From positions 1 to 60,376 of IMG/VR virus record IMGVR_UViG_3300047470_000174: a stretch of 60,376 bases of DNA. One strand, written 5' to 3'. Source of the stretch: a virus. The notes below the pieces were generated by a model that ran no database searches, was not told where the DNA came from, and saw nothing but the letters and a program-made list of their open reading frames with translations. A program made the position numbers and the translations under genes. Positions 39,833 to 48,424 of this stretch are shown in pieces. The number at the start of each line of letters is the position of its first letter. Within the stretch, counting starts at the first letter, position 1.

Positions 39833-42800
39833 ATGGATTTCTTTCGGGTCCTCACCAGAGAAAGCCGCAAGAAGGGTGGGCCCACAGAGGTCTACGCCGA
39901 TTACACCGTCGGACGCTCCAGAGATCTTATGGTCCAGGGCGGGGCATTCTACGCGGTATGGGACGAGGAAAAAGGTCTCTGGTCCCGGGACGAGTACGAC
40001 GTGGCGATTCTCGTGGACAAGAAGATCCGCGAGGAAGCTGACAGGCTGGAAGCCACCGGTGTCGAGTGTGACCCGAAGTATCTCACTTCCTTCGACAATG
40101 GCCGCTGGGAGAAGTTCAAGAAGTTCATACGGAGCGTAAGCGATAACTCACACCCTCTCGACACTAGGGTGACGTTCGCCGATACGGTTATCAAGAAGAC
40201 GGATTATGCCAGCCGTCGACTTACGTATTCCATGTCGGCGGGCGATATCAGTGCGTACGACGAGCTGGTGAGTCTTCTCTACTCTCCGTATGAGCGGATG
40301 AAATTCGAGTGGATGACCGGCGCCGTTATCTGCGGTGATGCCAAGAAGATCGAAAAGTTCTTGGTGTTCTTCGGAGCTGGTGGTACCGGTAAGTCCACGG
40401 TCATGAACATCATCTCAAAGCTCCTCGGTGGGAAGATCAAGGATGGCGGCTATGTCGCATATTTTGATGCGCAGGCCCTCACCGGGAACAGTAACGCATT
40501 CGCCACCGCGGCGTTCAAGGACAATCCTCTCGTGGCGCTTCAGCACGATGGTGATCTGTCCAAGATCGAGACGAATGCTCGTCTGAATTCGATCGTTTCT
40601 CATGAAGAGATGACGATCAACGAGAAGTTCAAGGCTCAGTACGACAACCGCATCAACGCCGTGCTCATCATGGGTACCAACAAGACGGTTCAGATCAGTG
40701 ACGCCAAGTCGGGCATGATCCGCCGACTCATTGATGTGAACCCTACGGGCCAGACGTTCAAGCCCGAAAGGTACCGGGACCTTATCTCCAAGGTCGATTT
40801 TGAACTGGGAGCGATCGCTCACCACTGTCTCCAGGTTTACCGGAGAGAGGGTAAGAACAGGTTCAGCGATTATATCCCAGAGAGCATGATCCTCAACACG
40901 GACATGTTCGCAAACTTCATCGACGAGCATTACGACATTTTCAAGGCCCAGGACGGCACAACTCTCAAGCAGGCTTGGGAGCTTTACAAGATTTACTGTG
41001 AAGATTCCAAGCTTCAGTACTCGAAGACCCGGATCAAAGTCGGCGACGAACTCAAGAACTACTTCGACGAGTTCATAGACCGAGGCGTATTCGACGGAGC
41101 CCCTGCGAGGAAAATCTACAAGGGTTTCAAAAGCAAGCAATTCAAGACGCCGATTTCTGATCCTGAGTCGGAGAATAAGGTCTTCTCGCTGGTTATGGAG
41201 GAAACCGAATCTCTCTTCGATGAGATGTACTCGGGTGTTCCGGCTCAGTACGCAAACGAAGAAGGCAATCCTCGCCTGTACTGGGATGATTCGGACCGCT
41301 TGATCAACGGCGCTATGAAGAAGCCCAAGAAGAGTCAGATCTCCACGACAGTTCTCGGTGATTTGACTACTACTGAACTTCATTTCGTCAAGATCCCCCA
41401 GCATCATATTGTCGTCGATTTCGATCTGACTGACGATGACGGAAACAAGTCGCTGGAGCGGAACCTAGAAGCAGCTGCAGATGGCTGGCCGAATACCTAT
41501 GCCGAGATCAGCAAGAGCGGTAAAGCCGTTCACCTGCACTATATCTATGACGGAGACACCGACGAGCTCGCGAACGAGTATTCGCCCGGTATCGAAATCA
41601 AGGTGTTTCGTGGGAACGGATCGCTTCGCCGGAAGCTGACCAAGTGCAACAACATCGCGGTGGCCACCATCAGCAGTGGACTGCCTTTCAGGGAGAAGAA
41701 GATGCTCCAGAGCAACACTCTCAGGACCGAACAGGGTCTTCGACGAGCGATCATCAAGAACCTCAAGAAGGAGGTACACCCCGGTACCAAGCCCTCGATC
41801 GACTTCATCGAGCACATCCTCTCCGAGGCCCGTAGGTCCGGCATGGTCTACGATGTGACCGACATGCGTCAGGAGATCATGGCGTTCGGCGCCAATAGCA
41901 CCAACCAGGCTGCGGCTTGCCTGAAGGCTGTCACCCGGATGGACTTCAAGTCCGAGATTTCCGCCGACGAGGTCGACCAGAGGTTCGATGAGATCGCCGC
42001 CAACGAGGGGCGTATCGTCTTCTTCGACTGCGAGGTCTACCCGAACCTCTTCGTGATCTGCTGGAAGTACCAGGGGTCGGACACCGTCGTCCGGATGATC
42101 AACCCCTCGCCGGCCGAGGTCGAGAATCTCCTCCGGAACTTCAAGCTGGTCGGATTCAACAACCGCGGATACGACAACCACATCATGTGGGCTCGCATGC
42201 TCGGTGAGTCGATCGAACAGCTCTACCAGCGTTCTCACCGGATGATCGTCCTGAAGGATGACGCTGCCAAGTTCGGTGGTGCCTGGTCTGCCTCGTACGC
42301 CGACGTGTACGACTTCAGCTCGAACAAGATGACGCTGAAGAAGTGGGAGATCAAGCTCGGGATCCCGCACATCGAGATGGATATCCCCTGGGACAAGCCG
42401 GTCCAGGAGAAGGACATCATGCGCGTCGTGGACTACTGCTGCAACGACGTCAAGGCCCTGGAGGCCGTGTTCGAGGCCTGCGAGCAAGACTTCGTCGCCC
42501 GTCAGGTGATCGCTGACATGAGCGGCATGACGGTCAACAACTCCACCCGACAGCACGTCATGCGGATTCTGTTCGGGGATGAGCGAGCGCCTCAGAAGAA
42601 GTTCGTCTACACGGACCTCTCCGAGATGTTCCCGGGCTACAAGTTCGACAAGTACGCCAAGGTCGACAAGAGCACGTACAAGGGCAAGGTCGTCGGCGAG
42701 GGCGGTTACGTCTACGCTGAGCCCGGCATGTACGAGAACGTCGCGGTTCTGGACATCGCGTCGATGCACCCGACATCGATCAAGATGCTGAACCTCTTCG

Positions 42801-43819
42801 GACCATACACGGAGATGTTCGTCAAGTTGATGAACGCTCGTCTGGCTCTCAAGAACGAGAAGTACGACGAGTTCGCGAGGCTTCTTCCGGGTGTTGCCAT
42901 CCCGACCACTCCGGAGGAGGCTGAGGCGCTCTCGAACGCCCTGAAGCTGATCCTGAACTCGACGTATGGATACACGTGCGCCAAGTTCGACAACCCGGCT
43001 CGGGACCCGCGCAACATCGACAACATCGTCGCCAAGCGTGGGGCGCTGTTCATGGTCGATCTCGTGGAGGCTGTTCAGGCTCAGGGATTCACGGTCGCTC
43101 ACGTCAAGACCGACTCCATCAAGATCCCGAACGCAACCCCGAAGATCATCCAGTTCGTGAAGAACTTCGGACTCGAGTTCGGCTACACGTTCGAGCACGA
43201 AGCCACGTACAAGAAGATGTGCCTCGTCAACGACGCGGTTCTGATCGCGTATGTCGGCTGGAACGCCAAGGAAAAGCCGGAGCACTGGAAGGCCGTCGGT
43301 GCTGAGTTCCAGCACCCGTACGTCTTCAAGACTCTCTTCACCGATGAGCCGATCTGGTTCAACGACCTGTGCGAAACCAAGCAGGTCAAGGAGGGAGCCA
43401 TGTATCTCCGGTTCCCCAACGGTGCCGCCAAGGAGATCGACGGCGGTAAGGAGTCTCTCGAGAACGAGCTCGCCGAGGCAGATCCGGGTTACGGCGACAC
43501 GCATATCGGACGTTCCGGACTCTTCGTCGCGATCAACCCCGATCAGGACATCTTCCAGGGCGGTCAGCTCCTCCGGATCAAGGACGACAAGGAGTACGCC
43601 GTCACCGGCACCAAGGGATATCTCTGGGCCGAGGCGGAGATGGTCCTGGCGCTTCAGGAACGTGCGATCTCGAGGCTGGTGTTCGAGCGGCTCGAGGACG
43701 GCGTAGAGGGCACTGGCGGCCTTGCTGATGTCGTCGACATGACGTACTACAACCAGCTCGCCGAGGACGCGGCACAGTCCATCGCGGAGTTCGGCGACTT
43801 CGAGGGGTTTGTGTCGTGA
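39833..43819 (+). CDS. SF3 helicase - AEP primase - family B DNA polymerase fusion
   Basis: A ~1328-residue replication protein with three functional parts. (1) SF3 helicase: Walker A FFGAGGTGKST (about 180-190) and a conserved FEW lead-in. (2) AEP-type primase: DFDLTDDDG metal motif (about 526-534), SKSGKAVHLHYIY (about 560-572) and IEIKVF (about 588-593). (3) Family B polymerase: DEDD exonuclease motifs FFDCE (about 730), NNRGYDNH (about 775), YCCND (about 868); palm motif A DIASMHPTSI (about 973), motif B KLILNSTYG (about 1040), motif C VKTDSI (about 1091). It could unwind, prime and copy DNA in one chain. Start is ATG 39833 (or 39830) after AAAGGAGG. Helicase and polymerase are clear; the primase is less certain. 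Confidence 0.85.
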   Translation: MDFFRVLTRESRKKGGPTEVYADYTVGRSRDLMVQGGAFYAVWDEEKGLWSRDEYDVAILVDKKIREEADRLEATGVECDPKYLTSFDNGRWEKFKKFIRSVSDNSHPLDTRVTFADTVIKKTDYASRRLTYSMSAGDISAYDELVSLLYSPYERMKFEWMTGAVICGDAKKIEKFLVFFGAGGTGKSTVMNIISKLLGGKIKDGGYVAYFDAQALTGNSNAFATAAFKDNPLVALQHDGDLSKIETNARLNSIVSHEEMTINEKFKAQYDNRINAVLIMGTNKTVQISDAKSGMIRRLIDVNPTGQTFKPERYRDLISKVDFELGAIAHHCLQVYRREGKNRFSDYIPESMILNTDMFANFIDEHYDIFKAQDGTTLKQAWELYKIYCEDSKLQYSKTRIKVGDELKNYFDEFIDRGVFDGAPARKIYKGFKSKQFKTPISDPESENKVFSLVMEETESLFDEMYSGVPAQYANEEGNPRLYWDDSDRLINGAMKKPKKSQISTTVLGDLTTTELHFVKIPQHHIVVDFDLTDDDGNKSLERNLEAAADGWPNTYAEISKSGKAVHLHYIYDGDTDELANEYSPGIEIKVFRGNGSLRRKLTKCNNIAVATISSGLPFREKKMLQSNTLRTEQGLRRAIIKNLKKEVHPGTKPSIDFIEHILSEARRSGMVYDVTDMRQEIMAFGANSTNQAAACLKAVTRMDFKSEISADEVDQRFDEIAANEGRIVFFDCEVYPNLFVICWKYQGSDTVVRMINPSPAEVENLLRNFKLVGFNNRGYDNHIMWARMLGESIEQLYQRSHRMIVLKDDAAKFGGAWSASYADVYDFSSNKMTLKKWEIKLGIPHIEMDIPWDKPVQEKDIMRVVDYCCNDVKALEAVFEACEQDFVARQVIADMSGMTVNNSTRQHVMRILFGDERAPQKKFVYTDLSEMFPGYKFDKYAKVDKSTYKGKVVGEGGYVYAEPGMYENVAVLDIASMHPTSIKMLNLFGPYTEMFVKLMNARLALKNEKYDEFARLLPGVAIPTTPEEAEALSNALKLILNSTYGYTCAKFDNPARDPRNIDNIVAKRGALFMVDLVEAVQAQGFTVAHVKTDSIKIPNATPKIIQFVKNFGLEFGYTFEHEATYKKMCLVNDAVLIAYVGWNAKEKPEHWKAVGAEFQHPYVFKTLFTDEPIWFNDLCETKQVKEGAMYLRFPNGAAKEIDGGKESLENELAEADPGYGDTHIGRSGLFVAINPDQDIFQGGQLLRIKDDKEYAVTGTKGYLWAEAEMVLALQERAISRLVFERLEDGVEGTGGLADVVDMTYYNQLAEDAAQSIAEFGDFEGFVS

Positions 43820-44025
43820 GTGAACAACCTAGGGTTAACGCTCTACTGAAAGTAGACGACTACGTTATCGGGGAGATCACAATAAACCCCGATGGTTCCT
43901 TCAAAGGGACGATCGAAGACGGAGCTATCCATGCAACCATGGTGGTTCTTCTGCGAGATGGTCTTGCCGACGGCGTAGTGATCAAGCCTAACGTTGTTCC
44001 GGCCGTTAGGGGGTTCGTGTCGTGA
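43816..44025 (+). CDS. Small beta-rich protein
   Basis: A 69-residue protein (VDDYVIGEITINPDGSFKGTIEDG...) with a repeating strand-turn pattern. GTG overlaps the polymerase stop and the gene ends in FVS with a GTGA overlap to the next one. Function unknown; no relation to a known family was recognised. Confidence 0.6.
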   Translation: MSEQPRVNALLKVDDYVIGEITINPDGSFKGTIEDGAIHATMVVLLRDGLADGVVIKPNVVPAVRGFVS

Positions 44026-44198
44026 GGGTCGCCAAGATACGAGGGAGATTCTACACAGTAGAAGTAACTCTCGATGCTGAGCGAAGGTGGTACCAGCCAA
44101 GGTATTGGGGGAAACCCCTCATCCAAAAGATCACGTGCGCGTGCTGCCCGGAGCAAACCAGAATCGGGCCGTTCCTATTCGGCTGGGAGGATTCATGA
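44022..44198 (+). CDS. Small protein with CxC motif
   Basis: A 58-residue basic/aromatic protein (RVAKIRGRFYTVEVTL, RRWYQPRYWGKPLIQKI) with CACCPE near 40 and an end resembling that of the gene at 44377 (RIGPFLFGWE against SIGPILFWDG). The two are probably paralogues. Coupled by GTGA and ATGA overlaps. Function unknown. Confidence 0.58.
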   Translation: MRVAKIRGRFYTVEVTLDAERRWYQPRYWGKPLIQKITCACCPEQTRIGPFLFGWEDS

Positions 44199-44380
44199 CC
44201 GACAACGTATGCCGGTGGATGGAGACACGGCTCTGCCCTCCTTCCGGTCCCTGCGTAGAAGTCTGCGCCAGGTTCGAGTCGGACGATCCAACGCCGTGGA
44301 TAGAGCCCAAGACTGAGCCTCTTCCGGAAGGCCTGGCGAAGATCCAGCTGGAGTACTACAGGAAGGCGATGGGGTCGTGA
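44195..44380 (+). CDS. Small Cys-containing protein
   Basis: A 61-residue protein with four Cys (VCRWMETRLCPPSGPCVEVC), which could bind zinc, then LEYYRKAMGS. It lies between two related proteins (44022, 44377). Function unknown. Confidence 0.58.
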   Translation: MTDNVCRWMETRLCPPSGPCVEVCARFESDDPTPWIEPKTEPLPEGLAKIQLEYYRKAMGS

Positions 44381-44535
44381 GGATCCGAAAGGTCGCAGTC
44401 TACTGCGGAGCTCGGTGGTACAGGCTCAGTGACTGGAAGCTCTACCTTGGGGAATTCGGATTCGTCCGAGTACTCAAGGATAAGGGGTTCAAGGGATTCA
44501 GCATCGGGCCCATCCTGTTCTGGGACGGAAAGTAG
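44377..44535 (+). CDS. Small basic protein, paralogue of 44022
   Basis: A 52-residue protein (RIRKVAVYCGARWYRLSDW, GFKGFSIGPILFWDG). The layout of RxRK/RGRFY start, RWY and IGPxLF end matches the gene at 44022. GTG start overlapping the previous stop. Function unknown. Confidence 0.55.
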   Translation: MRIRKVAVYCGARWYRLSDWKLYLGEFGFVRVLKDKGFKGFSIGPILFWDGK

Positions 44536-44543
44536 GAGAAAGC

Positions 44544-44834
44544 ATGGCCAGAAACGTATTCGAGAACAACGAGCAGCCTGAACTCACTCCGGACGAGATG
44601 GAGGAGATGGAGGGAGAGGTCTTCTCGGTCCTACCGCAGCTGGCCGATGGGTACAACTACGAGATCTCCAAGCTCGCCAGTGGGAAGACCTTGGTGCGCG
44701 TCCAGGGTCCCAAGGACCCCAGGGCCACCCAGCACTGGGCGAGTGGCACACCCTGGGTGGATGACAAGCCCTGCAGGCTCACGTATTCCCACACTCGGCA
44801 GGTGTGCGGACACCGAGACTGCCGGGAAAGCTAG
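44544..44834 (+). CDS. Small unknown protein
   Basis: A 96-residue protein: acidic N-terminus (PELTPDEMEEMEGEVFS), then LPQLADGYNYEISKLASGKTLVRVQGPK, similar to the pattern at 45917 (LPDPPDGHHYEITRDYGQEVKVVLQ), so the two are probably related. Ends with Cys/His (VCGHRDCRES). Function unknown. Confidence 0.58.
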   Translation: MARNVFENNEQPELTPDEMEEMEGEVFSVLPQLADGYNYEISKLASGKTLVRVQGPKDPRATQHWASGTPWVDDKPCRLTYSHTRQVCGHRDCRES

Positions 44835-44929
44835 TAGTGCCGGTTCACAACCACGGGTCAGAGGAAGGCGCGGGCTTGGCTTGTAATGAGTCCCGCCTTC
44901 CTGATGGCTCCCTTCGAGGAGCATGTCTT

Positions 44930-45118
44930 ATGCCATATCTCAGGGGTACGAAGTTCTGCGCCCATTCGGGGTGTGGCGGTAAGTACCATCCCCACGAGTG
45001 GGGCACCAAAGAAGCCCTGCGCAAAGGCTGGTTTCTTCAGAGAAATGGCATTGCTTGGTGCCCCGATCACAATCCGGAATGGGTCGCTGCGTGGCGGGCG
45101 AAGAAGGGTAAGAAGTAA
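44930..45118 (+). CDS. Small zinc-ribbon-like protein
   Basis: A 62-residue protein with Cys/His spacing of a zinc ribbon (FCAHSGCGGKYHPH, WCPDHNPEW) and a basic end. ATG 44930 has GAGGAGC upstream; the frame is open back to GTG 44837, which would add 31 residues, so the start is uncertain. The 95 bases before it may thus be coding. Function unknown. Confidence 0.5.
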   Translation: MPYLRGTKFCAHSGCGGKYHPHEWGTKEALRKGWFLQRNGIAWCPDHNPEWVAAWRAKKGKK

Positions 45119-45417
45119 TGGCTCAGAAAGAACGTTTCGTTCCGTGGGACCAGCTGCAAAACCGTCACCCCCCTCAGTGGACCTGCAAGTTGTGGGCGGA
45201 ACTGTTCGAACTCAAAGGGGTTATGGAGTGTGTCAACCACGACAGACCTCTCGACATCGTCGCCCTTGACGGTGTGTCACGGCTCTGTTCTGTAGGAGCG
45301 CAGAGAGATTCCTACGAGTTCATCGCTCTTCTGCGCAGGGACCTGGAAAGCCGTGGCGTAAAGGTCGCTCCTCTGGTGTTCTGCGAGCTGTACGAAGACG
45401 ACGAGCAAGAGAAGTAG
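45118..45417 (+). CDS. Small unknown protein
   Basis: A 99-residue protein (FVPWDQLQNRHPPQWTCKLWAELF) with an alternating helix/strand pattern and an acidic end (YEDDEQEK). ATG overlaps the preceding TAA. Function unknown. Confidence 0.55.
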   Translation: MAQKERFVPWDQLQNRHPPQWTCKLWAELFELKGVMECVNHDRPLDIVALDGVSRLCSVGAQRDSYEFIALLRRDLESRGVKVAPLVFCELYEDDEQEK

Positions 45418-45420
45418 CCA

Positions 45421-45621
45421 GTGGCGCACAAACACGACACCTGTAAAACGCCAAAACCGTCTTTCGGTACTTGCGATGCTGGGATATTGACGGACCGCTG
45501 TGACTCGAACGAGTGCTCCAACGAATATTGCACGGATCTTGGTCACTGTGGTTGTCTGTGCCATTCGGGTAAGACATGTCCTTGCGGTTACTCCTGGCCT
45601 AAGATGCCGGAGAGTTTGTGA
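45421..45621 (+). CDS. Small Cys-rich zinc-binding-like protein
   Basis: A 66-residue protein with 11 Cys in pairs and clusters (DTCK, FGTCD, RCDSNECSNEYC, HCGCLCHSGKTCPCGY) able to bind two or more zinc ions. GTG start. Overlaps the HTH gene by 4 bases. Function unknown; DNA or RNA binding is possible. Confidence 0.6.
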   Translation: MAHKHDTCKTPKPSFGTCDAGILTDRCDSNECSNEYCTDLGHCGCLCHSGKTCPCGYSWPKMPESL

Positions 45622-45914
45622 GGCACCGCGTAAACTTCTCGGATGCCGATAAGCGTGCCATACAGCATCTTCGCTCTCAGGGCATGTCGTATCCTGCTCT
45701 GGCGGAAAGATACAACGTCTGCAAAGACACGATACGCGGCGTCATAGCCGGGACCTGGAAGCCAAAGCCGTCGAAGCTACCAGCTGAAGACTCGCAGCTG
45801 TATCTCGAGTATCTCATGCTCGGAACATACACCGCTGTGGCTCGACAGTATGACGTAACCGAGGCGTCAGTCAGAAAACGGATCAGGGCTTTAGTGATTA
45901 GGGAAGGGGTCTAG
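45618..45914 (+). CDS. Helix-turn-helix DNA-binding protein
   Basis: A 98-residue protein with two homeodomain-like helix-turn-helix units: SYPALAERYNVCKDTIRGVI (about 24-43) and YTAVARQYDVTEASVRKRIR (about 71-90). This looks like a small site-specific regulator, and is the best candidate in this window for a phage transcription regulator. GTG start overlapping the Cys-rich gene. Confidence 0.7.
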   Translation: MRHRVNFSDADKRAIQHLRSQGMSYPALAERYNVCKDTIRGVIAGTWKPKPSKLPAEDSQLYLEYLMLGTYTAVARQYDVTEASVRKRIRALVIREGV

Positions 45915-45916
45915 CT

Positions 45917-46108
45917 ATGCCGAACGAGAACGAATCCAACCAGAAGATCGCTATGGCGATGCTCAAGTTGACCAACAAGGTGTTCGAGAAGCTGCCTGAT
46001 CCTCCGGATGGCCACCACTACGAGATCACTCGGGATTACGGCCAGGAAGTAAAGGTCGTGCTCCAGAGTGACACCAACGAAGACCACATCATCAGAAGCG
46101 AGAACTGA
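45917..46108 (+). CDS. Small unknown protein
   Basis: A 63-residue protein (NQKIAMAMLKLTNKVFEKLPD, GHHYEITRDYG) related in its second half to 44544. No membrane helix. Function unknown. Confidence 0.55.
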   Translation: MPNENESNQKIAMAMLKLTNKVFEKLPDPPDGHHYEITRDYGQEVKVVLQSDTNEDHIIRSEN

Positions 46109-46110
46109 AC

Positions 46111-46326
46111 ATGGCAACCAAGAAGCAGAAGCGCGCGGCCGGCATCGCCAAGCGGGAGCAGTTCGAGGCGGAGACCAAGGCATCTGGTCTGGAGGCTCTG
46201 CGGCTCGATCGTGAGCGTACGGCGAAGCGGAAAGAAGCCCTCATGGCCATGGGCAAGGAGATCAACGACAAGATGCTCGCCACCCTCGCCAAGGCCCAGA
46301 TCACTCCGGTCGAGGAGGAGTCGTGA
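46111..46326 (+). CDS. Small Lys/Glu-rich helical protein
   Basis: A 71-residue protein, almost entirely charged helix (KKQKRAAGIAKREQFEAETKA). A coiled coil or nucleic-acid-coating role is possible. It overlaps the next gene by 4 bases. Function unknown. Confidence 0.58.
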   Translation: MATKKQKRAAGIAKREQFEAETKASGLEALRLDRERTAKRKEALMAMGKEINDKMLATLAKAQITPVEEES

Positions 46327-46730
46327 CGTACACCAAGCACGGCCACCACATCCCCGGAACCACTCTGGATGGAGAGCGGCCCATGGCGGTCAAGCGCTGC
46401 GGAGGTATGAGGCTCTGCCCGGAGTGCAAGATGGACGCCGAGATACACGCAGAGCGTACGTTCGGCGAACCGGTTGACCTCATCGCCAAGGCCAAGATAA
46501 TTGTCCTCAAGTACGTAGACGACCGTCTCGACAAGACGCGTGGAGACGACACGATGCCTCCGTACGAGATCTTCGTCGTCTGGTTCGCCAAGACCCTCGG
46601 GAACTGGAAGGCGCTTCTGGGCACCACCCTTCCAGACAACATGTACTACGAACTCACCTACAACGGCGAGAAGCGTGAAACGTACATCGACGCCTACAGT
46701 CGTCTCGAGAACGTCGTCATTCCGGACTAG
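46323..46730 (+). CDS. Fusion: Cys/His N-terminus plus DUF6275-like domain
   Basis: A 135-residue protein with two parts usually seen separately in phages. The N-terminal ~42 residues (KHGHHIPGTTLDGE, KRCGGMRLCPECK) have the HGHHIPGT opening and zinc-ligand Cys/His. The rest (VLKYVDDRLDKT, YEIFVVWFAKTLGNWKALL, NMYYELTYNGEKRETYIDAY) matches DUF6275. Roles of both are unknown. GTG start. Confidence 0.65.
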   Translation: MTYTKHGHHIPGTTLDGERPMAVKRCGGMRLCPECKMDAEIHAERTFGEPVDLIAKAKIIVLKYVDDRLDKTRGDDTMPPYEIFVVWFAKTLGNWKALLGTTLPDNMYYELTYNGEKRETYIDAYSRLENVVIPD

Positions 46731-46739
46731 GAGCAATCC

Positions 46740-47027
46740 ATGACCAGTTCAGACAAGAGGGCCCAGTTCTTCGCCGGTATTTCTCTGCCGGATGAAGTCG
46801 CTGATGCAAACCTCGCCTTCGAGGACGAAGTCCCGTTCGTCAACCGCCTAGACGGTCATCCGGATGAGGGCAAGGTCATCGGGACGGCCAAGATCGAACA
46901 ACTTCCTGGCGGCCGGCTCGTAGCTCACATCGACGCGAGCGGAATGTCCGTGGAGAGTTTCCACCGGGGGTTTTCGTTCCGGGACGTCGATCACCTCTCG
47001 ATCGCTCCGGTTGATGAGGGGTCGTGA
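46740..47027 (+). CDS. Small unknown protein
   Basis: A 95-residue protein (FFAGISLPDEVADANLAFEDE, IGTAKIEQLPGGRLVAHIDASG) with a beta-rich end (FHRGFSFRDVDHLSI), the look of a short structural or sheet-forming protein. Overlaps the next gene. Function unknown. Confidence 0.55.
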   Translation: MTSSDKRAQFFAGISLPDEVADANLAFEDEVPFVNRLDGHPDEGKVIGTAKIEQLPGGRLVAHIDASGMSVESFHRGFSFRDVDHLSIAPVDEGS

Positions 47028-47239
47028 ACCGGAACAAGACTGTCCCTCTGATGAAACGTATCCAAGGGGCGATGACCGAAATCGGCCGGCTCGATTTCGA
47101 TACGGTGATCATGGCTTTGGCAAGTCTTGATTTGGAAGAGGTTAAAAGGTCCGGGATGAACCTGGAGCTTTATTCCTACTCCATCATCATGGAAGAGCCC
47201 GGGAAAATCGTGATCGTCCAGGAATCAGCCACATCCTGA
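47024..47239 (+). CDS. Small helical protein
   Basis: A 71-residue protein (MKRIQGAMTEIGRLDFDTVIMALASLDLEE). GTG start overlapping the previous stop. No family recognised. Confidence 0.5.
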   Translation: MNRNKTVPLMKRIQGAMTEIGRLDFDTVIMALASLDLEEVKRSGMNLELYSYSIIMEEPGKIVIVQESATS

Positions 47240-47263
47240 CTTAGAACAAAGAACGGAACCAAC

Positions 47264-47923
47264 ATGGCAAATAAGCGCACAGAGGTAAAGCACGAGATCA
47301 CGCTCGAGGGCGTCAAGATGATCTGGAAGAACTTCGCCGGCGAGAAGAAGCTCTTCAACGAGTCCGGCAAGCGGAACTTCGCGATCCCGCTGGATGAGGA
47401 TCTGGCCCTGGAGCTCCGGCAGGTCGGCTGGAACGTCAAGGACAACCAGAAGAAGGTCGACAGGGGCGAGGCTGACGAACTCCTCTACCACCTGCCGGTC
47501 ACCGTCAAGATGGACGGCAAGCGACCTCCGCGGATCTTCATGATCGCGAAGAAGTGGTCGGCGGCGGAGAAGAGGGAGATAGTCACCAGGACCCAGCTGG
47601 ACGACGTCACCGTCATGCTTCTCGACTACGCAGAGCTCGACAATGTCGACGTCACCATCCGCCCCTTCAACTACGACGTCAACGGCAGCCAGGGCGTCGC
47701 GGCCTACCTGAAGCTCCTGTTCGCCGAGCTCCACCAGGACGACCTCGAGAAGAAGTACGCCCACATCCCGATCGAGGACGAGACCCAGCTGGCGATCGAG
47801 GCCGGCGACGGAATCCTGGACGTCGAGGGTGAGTGGGAAGAGGACGAGGAGCTGACCGAGCTCGACATCCAAGACCGCAACATGCTGGGCCGTCGTCTGG
47901 CTCTTGGTCGGGGGAACTCCTGA
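47264..47923 (+). CDS. SSB-like single-strand DNA-binding protein
   Basis: A 219-residue protein of a widespread phage family annotated as SSB. Signs: KMIWKNFAGEKKLFNESGKRNF opening (here split: MIWKNFAGEKKLFN, ESGKRNF), PPRIFMIA strand, DVTVMLLDYAELDNVDV and VTIRPFNYDVNGSQGVAAYLK, then a long acidic tail. The acidic tail is where SSBs recruit partners. It lies between the polymerase and later replication genes. Strong GC codon bias suggests abundance. Confidence 0.65.
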   Translation: MANKRTEVKHEITLEGVKMIWKNFAGEKKLFNESGKRNFAIPLDEDLALELRQVGWNVKDNQKKVDRGEADELLYHLPVTVKMDGKRPPRIFMIAKKWSAAEKREIVTRTQLDDVTVMLLDYAELDNVDVTIRPFNYDVNGSQGVAAYLKLLFAELHQDDLEKKYAHIPIEDETQLAIEAGDGILDVEGEWEEDEELTELDIQDRNMLGRRLALGRGNS

Positions 47924-48087
47924 TGTTGTGGGGATTCGTCGCTGGAGCTGTGGTCATGCTCACTGGGGTCATATTCGGTGCGCTCGTTACCGACGCCAAG
48001 AGCGGTTCGAAGCACGGCTGCTATGACTGCGGGGTCAAGTACACTCCGCTCGCGTCGCTGATGCAGCCCGAGAAGCTCGTCGAGTAG
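47923..48087 (+). CDS. Small membrane protein with CxxC
   Basis: A 54-residue protein: N-terminal membrane helix (LWGFVAGAVVMLTGVIFGALV) and a GCYDCGVKY motif that could bind metal. ATG overlaps the SSB-like stop. Function unknown. Confidence 0.6.
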   Translation: MLWGFVAGAVVMLTGVIFGALVTDAKSGSKHGCYDCGVKYTPLASLMQPEKLVE

Positions 48088-48089
48088 TG

Positions 48090-48212
48090 ATGGACTTCTT
48101 CTGGTCCATGGTCAAGGACGCTGGTATCCCGTTCTCCGGCGTCCTTCTTGTTGGGCTCATAATCGCAATCGTCATCTCGGTCAGAAATCCGGGAAACAAG
48201 GAGGAAGACTAA
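48090..48212 (+). CDS. Very small membrane protein
   Basis: A 40-residue protein (DFFWSMVKDAGIPFSGVLLV...SVRNPGNKEED) with one membrane helix and charged end, between two other one-helix proteins with TAATG-type junctions. The size and coupling support it as real. Confidence 0.5.
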   Translation: MDFFWSMVKDAGIPFSGVLLVGLIIAIVISVRNPGNKEED

Positions 48213-48415
48213 TGCTTATCGTGTGGATCATTCTGATGACGCTTGCGGTCATCGCCTGCGCGGTCTCCATCGATGTTCTCGGTGACGTCCTTGCTGAGAA
48301 GAGAGCCGTGCAGGCAGCCAAGCTGGCCATGGCCCCGAAGTGGTCCTCGTCCGTGATCATCATCTCGCAGGTGATCGTGAGGCCCGTTCGCCCGTCACAC
48401 CGGCGGGTCTTGTAG
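48212..48415 (+). CDS. Small membrane protein
   Basis: A 67-residue protein with an N-terminal membrane helix (LIVWIILMTLAVIACAVSI) and a basic end (VRPVRPSHRRVL). Coupled to the previous gene by TAATG. Function unknown. Confidence 0.55.
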   Translation: MLIVWIILMTLAVIACAVSIDVLGDVLAEKRAVQAAKLAMAPKWSSSVIIISQVIVRPVRPSHRRVL

Positions 48416-48424
48416 GGAGACGCC

